Shown here piece by piece: positions 10,449 through 22,000 of a stretch of 39,312 nucleotides of DNA (its first letter is position 1; each line of letters starts with the position of its first letter). The notes beneath the pieces are model-generated. The model was not told the DNA's origin, did no database searches, and saw nothing but the letters and a program-made list of their open reading frames with translations. This DNA comes from Auxenochlorella pyrenoidosa (lineage: Eukaryota > Chlorophyta > Trebouxiophyceae > Chlorellales > Chlorellaceae), in contig KQ482040.1 of the NCBI GenBank assembly GCA_001430745.1, forward strand, positions 610,148-649,459, in the 5' to 3' direction. A program made the position numbers and the translations under genes.

Positions 10449-13038
10449 GTCGAGCCCTCTTTGCAACATCCTTGCGGCATGTCACCACCACCTTGGCCAA
10501 GCTGCTTGCTGCCCGTTGTCGAGGGCCTTCTGCTGCATGCCTGTTGTAGCAGCAGGCGCTGCCGCCGCCACCTGGCCGGCGTGTTACACCTGTGCAGACG
10601 CCGTTTCCTGCCCGCATGCCCTCCCTGCGGGTCAGCACAACAGCTTTTGTTCCTTCCTGCTGTCTGAAGCTTGTCGATGGTGGCCTCCTCTTTTCTTCCT
10701 GCAGCCCAGACCTTGGAACAGGCGCCCCCACCGCCGACCCTGCCTCCCCCGCTGCCGCCTGATCCTGCACGTTCCCCACCAGTCGCCCCTCCTGTGAACA
10801 CCTGGGCCAACCCTACAATCATACCAGCGCTTCCCTGGACAAGCGAGCCCTTCAGCGTAAGGCCTTCTGGCATAGCTACCGTGCTGCATGGACACCATGT
10901 TGGGTGGTGCGTCCTTAGCTGCTAATTAAAGTGCCAAGACACGATCGGAACTTGCCTCCTGACCGGCGACTGCAGTTGCGTCATGCTCGCTTTGCCACGC
11001 GCGTGCTGTGCGCGCATAGCAAAGGTATGTCTCCCTTGCTCCTGCTGCATCCTGCTTTGCAGACCTTCCCCACCCCCCAAGCCTCCTTTCCACCTGACGT
11101 CTCGTGTGAAATTCGCGATAAGACTGCAGTGTTCAGGTCAGAGCAACGCGCCGGTGGGATGACAGGGCGCCCTGTGTTGGCCTCTGGCCTCTTGCTTTGC
11201 ACTCATTGTGTGTGGCTCTCAAGTGCCCACATAGAGAGTTTGGGCAGGCACCCAGGCCTGCCTACACTCGCATCAGAAACACGACAAACAAAAAGCCCCC
11301 CCGCAGGTGGTGCCCTGGTGGCGAGGTGCCTGCCGGTTCAACGCTGAGTATCACCGCCTGCAACGCCAACTCCACAGGCGACTCTTTCCTTTCAGTCCTG
11401 TTAGCGCCGGCCAGCAGCCCCACGGATGGGCCCTTCGCTTGCACAGGGTGAGCGTCCGTGCTTGATGGCTGCGTGTGCAAAGGGCACTCTAATGACGCGC
11501 AGGCTTGCGCTTCTCACGCTTCAACTTGCGCGCATGCAGAGGCGCAGTGCAACAAACGCCGTTCCATGTACAACATGCAGGTGGGACGATGACAGCCCAT
11601 GTGGGCTCAGCTTTTCGATGACCCTGCAGCTCTCCCCAAGCACCTGCTACATTCTGGCGGTCGGTCCCCTCATTGTCAGCGACGATGTCACGGTGCAGTT
11701 GACGGTCTCATTGCAGCTTCCGCCGCCTCCCATGCCACCCTCACCGCCGCCCAGTCCACCTTCACCTCCCTCGCCCCCGGCTCTGCCGGGGACGTGGGCG
11801 AACCCCATCATCATCCCAAGCCTGCCGTTTGTCAGCAATCCAATCTCTGTGAGCAGCCTGAACGGAATGTATGCACACCAAGTGCACCTGCATTTCCACC
11901 TGTTTGCACCTCGTATGTTGTGGAGGCAGTTGACTGTTTGCACAGGTCAGCAGCAGCTTATTACGTGTATGGCGGATCCCAGCCAGCACACTCCCGGGCT
12001 GATCCTGCAGGACTACCCTGCGACCCGAGCCTCCATTCCTGCAAGCTGCAGCTTGCGAGCCAACACGGTTGTGTTCAGGTAGGCATAATGGCTGCAACTT
12101 CCTCTCACTGCCGCATGGCAGCCTGCCTGCCTGCCTGCCTGCCTGCCCACTCGCCTTTGCGTACCCTTATGCATTACATGGTATATGCCCTTGGCTGACA
12201 CGTATGAAGCGATCGATCAGGATATCAGGACGGCTTTGGATGCATCCATATGGGGGTATGAGCCCTGCCCTGCATAAAAACTGTGGTCCCCTCTCTTTAC
12301 TTGCCTTGCCATGATCCCACCGCCCGTCTCACTGCCCAGAACTGCTTCTCTGCTGTGGTGCTCCCTTTGCCTGGCGCAGGTGGTGCCCTGATGCAGAGAT
12401 GCTGACAGGTGCTGTGGCGCGCATCTCCGCGTGCAACCCAAACTCTGCCGGGGATTCCTTTGTATCAATCCTGTCAGCACCGGCAAGCAGCCCGGAGGGC
12501 CCCTTTGCGTGCGAAGGGTAAGGTCCATGCTGCCACAGCGCCACACACCTCACGCTTGCCACACTGCGGCTGTTGGTAAGGGAGGCCCACTGAGCACATG
12601 TGCCGGTCAGCGTACCAGGGGTAACCTGGGCGAGACTGCGGCAGCAGCTTGCTCGCCCGCCAAGCCTTTGCATTTCCCGCGCAGGACTGCCGACGAAAGC
12701 GTTGATGAATGCCCAGCCGACGCCAGCAAGTTTGTTGGTTACTGGACGCCTTCACCAAACAAGTGCTACTTCTTGGCAATTGGCCCATACTACACGGGGG
12801 ATGCCGTCACAGTCCAGCTGGAGATGTCACTGCAGATGCCGCCCCCCACGCCGCCCTCGCCGCCGCCCAGCCCACCATCGCCGAGCCCTCCCCCCCCGTC
12901 CCCACCCTCACCTCCCCCGCCCCCTGCCCCGCCGGGGGCTTGGGCAAACCCCATCACCATCCCCAGTCTGCCCTTTGTCAGCGAGCCAATCTCTGTGAGC
13001 ACTGGACGCAATTTCATTACGTGTATGCGCCTGCCTGC

Positions 13039-13071
<33 letters not shown>

Positions 13072-16000
13072 TTTGTGCTCGCCTGTCTCATGCGCACGTC
13101 TGCCCGTCTGCTGCACTTGAGCTGGGCACATCTGAGCATGGACAGCAGCTCATGCTGATGCATCGTCTTCCACAGGAGTTTCCTGAGGCACGAGCGTCCG
13201 TTCCCATCGGCTGCAATGTGCCATCGCACGTGACTGTGTTCAGGTTCGACATCCAACCAGCCCTGCTTGTGTTCCTGGGCCTGCCTGCCCTCCGCCTGCC
13301 TGCCTCTGCATGCCCGCCTGCCAACCCGCCTGCCCGATTCTTTTTTATTACCAACCAGAGCAAGGACCAGGCGACCTGACAGGGGCTTGATTGCACTGTT
13401 CTGTGCTCCAAATTGCACATGGCGTTGCCCGTTGCATCAAATGGCCATCAAACTGTGAGGTGCCACGCATCTAATCTGCAGCCTCCAGAACGACACCTTC
13501 CTGTGCAACCCCTGCGCAGGTGGTGCTCTGGTGAGGCGCCATCTGGCGCCATGCTGCTCATTCGAGGATGCAGTGCCAACTCAGTTGGCTACTCGTTCCT
13601 GTCAGTTGTATCGGCCCCAGCAAACAGCACCAGCGAGGGTCCGTTCAACTGCGAAGGGTGAGGTGCAAGCATGCAGCTCATTTGCACAGTCGGCCTGCAC
13701 AAAGCTGGTAACTCAGCTTGTTGCAGCACGGCATGCTGTTGCTTGTATGGCACAAAATGGAGTACGTGATGCGCAGCTCTGAACTGCCTTACTTGTCTGC
13801 AGGACGGGCGACTGGGACTATGAGTGTTTAAGTGGCTCTGGCCACGATTCCTTCCGTGGGAGCTGGGTGGTCCTGCCCAACTCCTGCTACCACCTGCTCG
13901 TCGGCCCATACTTCTCAAACGACCTGGGGGTCGTGGTTCAAGTGGAGGCAACACTGTGGTTTGCGCCGCCGCCGTCGCCGCCAGCGCCACCGCCGCCTCC
14001 CTCTCCCCCTCAGCCGCCGCCGGCACCACCGCTGCCTCCCTCTCCCCCTCCGTCTCCCGGCATGTGGGGCGCCCCCATCAACATCACATCTCTGCCATTC
14101 ATCAGCGAGCCCTTCAATGTGAGCCCAACCTGCCTCCTGTGCGATGCAAGGGTTACAAACCGTGTGGGCTTTGGTCAGAGCACGCCTGCCACAGGCACGT
14201 TGTTGGGCAAGCCAGTCTACCTATTAACACTAATTGTCTCAGCGCTAGGTGGTAGTCTTTATGAATGTCTGCAAACAGCCAGCCTTGCAGGGACTGCTAT
14301 GAGGCATCAACAGCTTTACTGAATGTGCGCGCGACAGAGACCTGCTGTTTCCCCCCCATTTTTGGAGCAAACCAAACTGAGCTGAGCACTGTTGGGCCGG
14401 CTATGCTGCAGGTGGGATGATGACAGTGGGTGCGGAGTCACCTTCTTGCTCAATGTGGCAGCCTCATCAAATACCTGCTACTTTTTTGCTGTTGGGCCCT
14501 ACTCCAGCGGCATAATGGATACCATTCAACTGCAGTTGTCACTGCTGGTGCCGTCACCACCTCCGCCTCCACTCCTCCTCCCTCCACCCCCGCCTGCACC
14601 AAGCCCACCACCTCCATCCCCTCCCGCCCCCGCCCCTCCCCCGCCCACACCGTCCCCGCCCCCGCCTGCCCCTGGCTCCTGGGAAAACCCCATGAACATA
14701 ACCTCCCTGCCCTTCACAAGCTCCGCTTTCAGCGTGAGAATTTGGCCAAGTCCCTGCCGCCTAGGCTGTGCCATGGCCAATGGCTTTGATCAGGGGCAAG
14801 TTGGCAGTGCACGGTGCAGCACACTGCGCGTCCTGCTTGGCCGGCCCGTGTGCAGGACTATCCTGCCAGGGGGGAGTCCATCCCAGTCTCCGACTGCGCT
14901 GTGCGAGCTGTCGTGACGGTGTTCAGGTGTGAGCTGCAGCTGTCCCGGCGGTGTCCCGGTGGGTGCAACCTTGCCTCCCGTCAACGCCCAGAACCCCATA
15001 GTGCACACTGACAGCTCGCTCAAAGTGTTGCATGCCTGAAGCGACCTTTATGCCTACTGTTGCAGATGGTGCTCTGGCGATGCGCCCCTTGGCAGCACGC
15101 TTGTTGCGCAGTGCTGCAACGCGCAGACCACCGGCGACCCCTTCATATCAGTTGCTTCCGTCCCGGAAGCAAGCATGGCCACCGGCCCGTTTGCATGCGC
15201 AGGGTGAGGCTTGGGTAGTGCTGCTGCGCATGTCCAGGGCTGAGCTGCCTGCACGCTGGGCTTTGGACAGTTGGGCATCCACATTGTGTGTGCCACGATG
15301 TGTCAATTCCGCCAACGAGCGGCTTTTCCTGATTGCTGCAGCTGGGATGATGACAGCGGATGTGGCAGCACTTTCTACTTCACGCGAATGGTCGCGCCCA
15401 ACACGTGCTACCTTTTGATGGTTGGCCCATGGGGGAGCGGCAATCCCGCCGTGCAGCTGGAGGTGGCACTGGTGCTGCTGCCACCGCCTTCGCCGCCGTC
15501 GCCATCCCCGCCGCCCCCCCGCCCACCTGTGCCGCCCTCACCCAGCCCGCCGCCTCCATCACCCCCACCCCATCCTCCATCCCCATCCGCCCCTCCCCCG
15601 CCCCCTCCTGCGCCTGGAACGTGGGTCAACCCAATCGTCATCCCGTCACTGCCCTTCATCAGTGACCCATTCAGTGTGGGTGCTTGTGTTTACTTGTGTT
15701 TTGTGGTGGCAGCTCGAGTGAGCAGCGCTGGGAGCATGCGGAGCTGACGGCTGCTTCGGTCGGCGGCTAGCTCCAGCCGGAATTGCTTGGCTGTAAGCAA
15801 CGATGGGTGCATCTGCCTCCACCCTGTCACCCTGCAGGATTTCCCCGCTTCCGGCGCATCCATCCCTGTGTCTAGTTGTGACCTGCGGTCTACGCTGACT
15901 GTTTTCAGGTCTGACCTTACGCCTAAAGAATCAACTGAGATCATGGCTGTGCACCTGCTTGGCCGATGGGCAGCACTAACAGGCGGCTTACTTGCCATGA

Positions 16001-19000
16001 GGAACATGCTGCGCTGCTGCTCTCAAGCCACCACTGATTCAAAGCTTGTCACTGCAGGTGGTGCTCTGGTGAAGCGGCCCTTGGCAGCACGCTGCTTGTG
16101 CACTGCTGCAACGCAAACACCAGCGGGGACCCCTTCCTGTCAGTAGCGTCAGCCCCAGAAACAAACATGACCATTGGACCGTACGTTTGTCAAGGGTGAG
16201 GCTCACGAGGCTCACAACACAACATTGATACCTCAAAAGCCCCGCTGATTGGAAGGACAGCGTGTGTTGCCGGCAGCCAGTGGATGCGCATGATAAACGC
16301 AGCAGTTGGCACCTTGAACACACCATCCGCCCATGCCATCCCCCCACTGCCCCCAACCCTGCAGCTATGACGATGACAGCAGCTGTGGCTTGCGCTTCCG
16401 CTACACTCAAGCCATCACTCCCAGCACCTGTTACTATCTGCTGGTTGGTCCGCTGGGCTACTACTCGGCCACAATCCAACTTGAGGTGGCAATGCTGATG
16501 CCCCTGCCACCATCGCCGCCATCCCCCAGCCCACCCCCTCCCTCGCCGCCGTCCCCAAGCCCTCCCCCTCCCTCGCCGCCGTCCCCAGCTCCCCCTCCCT
16601 CGCCGCCATCCCCCAGCCCTCCCCCGCCCTCGCCGCCATCCCCAAGCCCTCCCCCTCCATCTCCACCCACGCCTCCCCCGCCACCTGTCGTCCCTGGAAT
16701 GTGGGAAGACCCCATCATCATTCCCTCGCTGCCCTACATCAGCGAGCCCTTCAATGTGGGTGGCGCCAGCTGGTGCATTGCATGGGTAGCGCCGCCTGGT
16801 GCATTTGGAGTCTGCTAGGACAACGCTGAGGCGCAGCCTGGTGTGCATACTGCATTTTTATGGCTCATCAACCCTCGTGCTCCCAACGATTGCAGGATTT
16901 TCCCGCCTCCAGAGCCTCATTCCCCAGTTTTGGCTACAGCTGTGGCCTTCGGGTCGTGACCAAAGTTTTCAGGTCAGTCTGCTGTGAAATCGGGTGTGTT
17001 TGTTGCTCGTGCTGCATTTGCAAAGTGCGATTCTTGCTCAGCAGATACCAATAGGGGGCATGAAGGCATGGCAGGCTCTCCAGGCAGGGTAGCAACGTGA
17101 CCAGCCCATCGCCCAGCCATTGACCTGCCAGCGCCCACTCCCCTTGGTTTGTGCTATGAACGTGCAAGTGGCCACTTCAAAGTTCATGCAACTTGTGTGC
17201 ACGTGCTGTCCTACCATGCCTACGATCGTTCTCCTCCTTTGAGCAGGTGGTGCTCTGGCGAGGTGCCGCTGGGTGCAACGTTGCGCCTCTCCGCTTGCAA
17301 TGACAACACGACTGGAGACCCCTATGTGACGATCATAACAGTGGCAGCCAGCAGACTCGGCCTAGGACCATATTACTGCGAAGGGTGAGAGGCTGTTCAG
17401 CTGCGCAACCTTCCAACTCCAACCTGTTAAGGAGTTGCAGCCGAGAGGTGGCTTGTGGGACTCGTCTTGTCCGATGCCTCAATGCCTTGAACCTGGGCGC
17501 CGTGGCCTCACACTTCTTGCTGCCCGCAGATCAGCAGACGACACAGGCGCATGTGCTCTGGGCAATTTGAAGTTCATCACCAACTGGCGGCTTGACTCAG
17601 ACACTTGCTACCACCTTGCCATTGGGCCTTACTCTGGCACAGGCGGGCCTACCGTCCAGCTGGAGGTGTCACTGGAGATGCCTCCCCCACCATCGCCGCC
17701 CCCTCTGCCGCCGTTCCCACCATTCCCCTCCCCGCCTCCCTCGCCCTCCCCGCCACCTCCAAGCCCGTCTCCGCCGCCGCCCTCGCCGCCCTCACCCTCC
17801 CCTCCTCCTCCCAGCCCGTCTCCCCCTCCACCTTCACCATCGCCGCCACCTCCCAGCCCACCCCCTCCTTCGCCCTCGCCGCCACCACCTTCCCCCTCCC
17901 CTCCGCCTCCCAGCCCGTCTCCACCTCCACCCTCACCCTCTCCACCGCCCCCAAGTCCGCCACCGCCGTCGCCGTCTCCACCTCCTCCCTCTCCCTCTCC
18001 GCCCCCTCCCTCACCACCCTCTCCCTCCCCACCCCCTCCCTTACCACCAGCTCCCTCGCCACCCCCTCCAAGCCCGTCACCTCCCCGCCCTCACCTCCCT
18101 CGCCACCTCCGCCGCCCTCTCCCTCCCCGCCACCCCCCTCTCCATCGCCACCGCCGCCGTCGCCGCCTTCGCCATCTCCCCCGCCCTCTCCCCCACCGCC
18201 GCCTCCCTCTCCGCCTCCCCCTCCCCCCCGCCCACCCTCTCCAAGCCCCCCGCCTCCACCTCCGCCCCGCCCACCCTCTCCAAGCCCCCCGCCGCCCAGC
18301 CCACCCATGCCACCATCTCCCAGCCCACCCCCTCCCAGCCCACCTCCCTCGCTTGACATCCTGTACGTGACGCCTCTCAACGTGCCTGCGGCGGGGGGCA
18401 CCGTACGAATCGGGCTGAGCCGGCCGCCCGACGGAACTTTCGACTGCATCATCGGCGGCGCCAGCACCGGCCCTGCCACTTCCGTGTCCACGGCTGTCCT
18501 TCAATGCACCGTACCTGCCGCGCCGGCAGGCAGCAACGCCACCGTGCTCCTCACCGGCGCCTGGCCTGGCACCCTCTCCTACCAGCACGTCCTCTCGTTC
18601 TTTGGGCCCTGCCCAGGGGCGGCATCAGGCATCGAGTGTTCTGGGCACGGCTACTGCTACGCCGGGACCTGCCAGTGCCAGGACCACGCGTATGGCCCCG
18701 ACTGCTCGACGATTGGCTATGCTCCCGTCATCGACCCTGCCAGCCTCCCAGCCACGGATCCCCTGCCTGTGCCCATTGGCCGCGCCACAGAGCTGGCGCT
18801 GCGCACAGTAGGCCCCGGCAACGCCACCTGGCTGGTCACCTCGGGGCCTTTTTCGGCTCGCATCAACGCCAGCACGGGCGTGCTGACATGGACGGCCCGC
18901 ACGGCAAACGACCAGGTGGGGCGGCAGAGGGGGGGACAGGCCTCCTCGCCTCGTCAGGCACCTGCCATGTGCTGCCTTTGCAACCCAGGACAGATTGCTG

Positions 19001-22000
19001 ATGTGCTGTGTTAATAAAGCGTGGCAGCATTGCGACAGCGTGCATTCCCCCCTCAGCTGCATCAGTCTTGCCCTCAAGCTCGCTGCCGACTTGCAGCAAA
19101 ATGGGTGAATGCTTTTCCTGGCCCCAACTTTACTGCAAGCTGATGCCCTGCTTCGCGCTTGCGCTGCTCTATAGGTCACAGTGATCACCGTCATGGCACG
19201 CAACGAGTTTGGCGCTGCCACTGCCGTCCTGCGCCTCCTGCCCACCACCGACTATTCATGCACCGTGGCAGTGTCGCGCGCTGATCACAGCTTTGTGCCC
19301 GGCGACCACGTCCCGCTCAACGGCTCTGCCCAGCTGACGCCCGTGGGGAGCGCCCTGCAGGCAGGCAGCAACGTCACGCTCACAGTCGGCGGTGCTGCCG
19401 GCTGGCAGTCCTCCATTGTGACTCTGGATGCTGCTGGCGCTTTTGCCGCCAGCTACGATGTGCCACCCTGGCTCTCCGCCGTCGGCATGTACCAAGTGTA
19501 CTGCCGCCACCCGCTGTACGGCGGTGAGGAGCGAAAGCGCGGCTGGATGATGCACATGCAGCTGCACCGCCTGCCTGTCCCAGCAGGGGTGCACCTGGCA
19601 GTGCCAGGCCTGTGGATTGAGCAGTCGCCCAGGCCCATCAACCGCCCAACCCTGCTGCCCACCTTGACCTGCAGGCTCTGCGTACCTGCCAGACAGTTTC
19701 CAGGTGATACCCACCCTGGAGCTGACCATCGAGTCGCCCTGGCTCTCATCGTCCTCGGGAATCGCCACCCTGGTCATCCCCCCCGGCAGCCAGCAGTCCT
19801 GCCCCATCGCCCGCCTCACCAGCCAGTCTGATGCGCCCCTCTCCGGACTGGAGCTGACGACAACCTTTGGCTCGCTGCCCCCAGGCGTCAACTTGTCTGT
19901 CGCGTTGGAGGGCGGCACGCTGCCGCCCAAGGGCAGCATGCTGCTCACGCTGCAGGCTGCCATCCCGCCCAGCCTGGCCTTCTCAGCGGGGGTTTCGCTC
20001 ATCGTGCGCAGCGCCGAGGGCGCGGCCATCCAGGCTGTGGCGCGCATCCAGGCCGCATCCACACAGCTACAGTTGAACCCGGCCAGTGTGCAGGTTGGGC
20101 TGCACCCGCAGGGGTTGTTGCAGGATGCTCTCGGTATGGACCCTGCCGTGATGCAATGGAGCCGGCCCGCCCTGCCATGTCCTCTTCGTTCTGATGCATC
20201 CAACACACCATGCCTGTAGGCTGAGCTGGAGCCAGGGAAAACATACACATTTGAGGTGGAGGTGAGCCGGTGGCGGGAACTGCACACTTTTTCCAACTTT
20301 CTACAGCTGCCTCTAAAGCTCAGTTGACCTGGCAGAGCGGCGTTGTCCTGTCTGCTGCTGTCCCCTCGCCCCCTGCAGGTCACCAACAGTGGCACGCTTA
20401 GCTCTGCGCCCATCCTGCTGTCGGATATACCCGCCACCGCGCCAATAGCATCCACGACCCTGTTCCCGCTCGCGCCTCTCGCTCCGGGCGACAGCGCTGA
20501 CATAGTCTTCACTGTGACGCTGCCGGCAGACACCCCCGTCGGAAGCGTCTTTTCCGGCAGCCTGAGCGTGGTCTCCGGGCTGAACAGCTACCCCCTGAGC
20601 CTGCACTTCACCTGCAGCACCAATGTCACAGGCTCGCTGACAGTGGAGGTGGTAGATGAGGTGGGTTTGCAAGCTGGCAGGAGCCATCAGGCGTGCATGG
20701 TTGGTGGCACAGCAAGCTCTGGTGGCCGGCGCCTGCGCAGTATGCGATACAGCCGACTTAAGCGGGGCGGCTTGCCAGCAACGACTGCAGCTGAGCCCTT
20801 AGTGCAACCCTCAATGCTGCAGCGGAGCTTCCTGACGGCAGAAAAGCCCAAGCTGGCCAACGCCACTGTCCAGCTCGTGAATGCTGTGGGCAGCACCGTC
20901 GCCAGCGGCACATCGGGGTCAGATGGCCTGGTGACCCTCAGCAACATTGCAGAGGGGCTGTATCAGCTGCTGGTGAGCTGGCACCCTGTCCCTGCACAAA
21001 TGCGAAGAGCCGGCGCCTTGCGCCTGCACAGAGGAGGAGTGCCTTGGCAGTGCACTGCAGAACTGCACCTCCTGTAGCCCACCAAGGGCGCAGGGGTGGC
21101 GCCCCAGCGCTGGCCATCCCCTCGCGCCTTGCTGTGAGCGATGCAAGCCTGCGCTCGCCCCGCCCTGCCAGGTGTCGGCGCCCGGCCACCAGCCAGCGCA
21201 GCAGCAGCAGCGCGTGCTGGGCTCCACAGGCCCGGTGCAGGTCTTCCTGCAGCTCCAGACCGTCACCGTGTCCTTCACAGTCGTGCCCACCACCTACCTG
21301 GAGGAGAATGAAGTGGTGGTCGACATGGTTTTCGAAACCAGCGTCCCCGCCCCGGTGGTGCGCGCTGGCCAAAGACGCCATGCGGCGGTTCAACGGCCAT
21401 TCTCCTGAGCGCTGCCAGCTTGGCGTATGCTTGCGAGTTTGCAGGCCTGTGTGATGTGCATGCAGCCAGCAGGTGCAGCACGCACCGCTGGCGTTGTTGC
21501 GCGCTCCTGCCACGCATGCTGGCTGCTGGCAGGTCCCATCGTGGCATTGCTGGCACTGACACAGCCGGCATGCATGCATGCACCTGCCCTGCAGGTCGTG
21601 GTCACCCCTGCCTACCTGGCCGCTGCCGACGTGCTGGAGAACGGCGGCGCCTTCTTGTTCCTCACCAACCATGGCTGGATCGATGCCATCAATGTGCGCC
21701 TCCTGCTGTGCATCATGCATGCCTGCCTGCCTGCATGCCGCATGCATGCCGGCGGCGCAGCCCCCTCGAGCCTTTACCCTCTCGGGCTGCATGGACCCCA
21801 AGCCTGGCCGAACTGGAGCATGAAAGCGAGGCACTTGGGGATGAGGGGTGCCATAGCTGGCTGCCTCCCTTGCAGGTGCGCATGACCTTCCCGGGCGAGA
21901 GTGCAAGCCCGCTGGCCTTCACTCCCGGGCTGCCCGACTGCCAGGATCCAGCTTATTTCTGTCCCAGCGTTGTGGAGACAGCCCGCGAGGCGGATGGCCT

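Larger units (their letters stand above)
10705..17679 (+). repeat. Seven tandem PPC-like modules, each split into three exon types
   Basis: Each module is built as: end of exon A (W-NPI-IPSLPF-SEPIS), exon B of 68-77 bases (DFPA-ASIP-SC-TVVFR), exon C of 138 or 141 bases (WCSGEVP-GATL-SACN-NSTGDSF-GPF-CEG), then exon D (DDDSGCG-TCYYLLVGPYS-VQLEV) that runs through a Pro-rich linker into the next A. B exons: 11063-11136, 12011-12078, 13176-13243, 14856-14926, 15838-15908, 16896-16972. C exons: 11307-11447, 12380-12517, 13520-13657, 15066-15203, 16058-16195, 17247-17384. D+A exons: 11581-11848, 12685-12994, 13803-14118, 14412-14733, 15342-15675, 16365-16755; the last D starts at 17530. The pattern matches the bacterial PPC fold (WF-F-A, CNDDS-C, G-TYYI-VGG). 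Six cysteines per module suggest disulfides. The PPC assignment is by eye. Confidence 0.75.

Noticed and set aside
12121..13073. CTGC/CAGC repeats considered as a CRISPR-like array
   Set aside because: They are pure tetranucleotide microsatellites inside introns of a nuclear gene, without spacers.
17649..18491. Gly-rich - strand frame across the Pro-rich rod
   Set aside because: It is the antisense of SPPPP codons, which automatically reads as Gly/Glu repeats.
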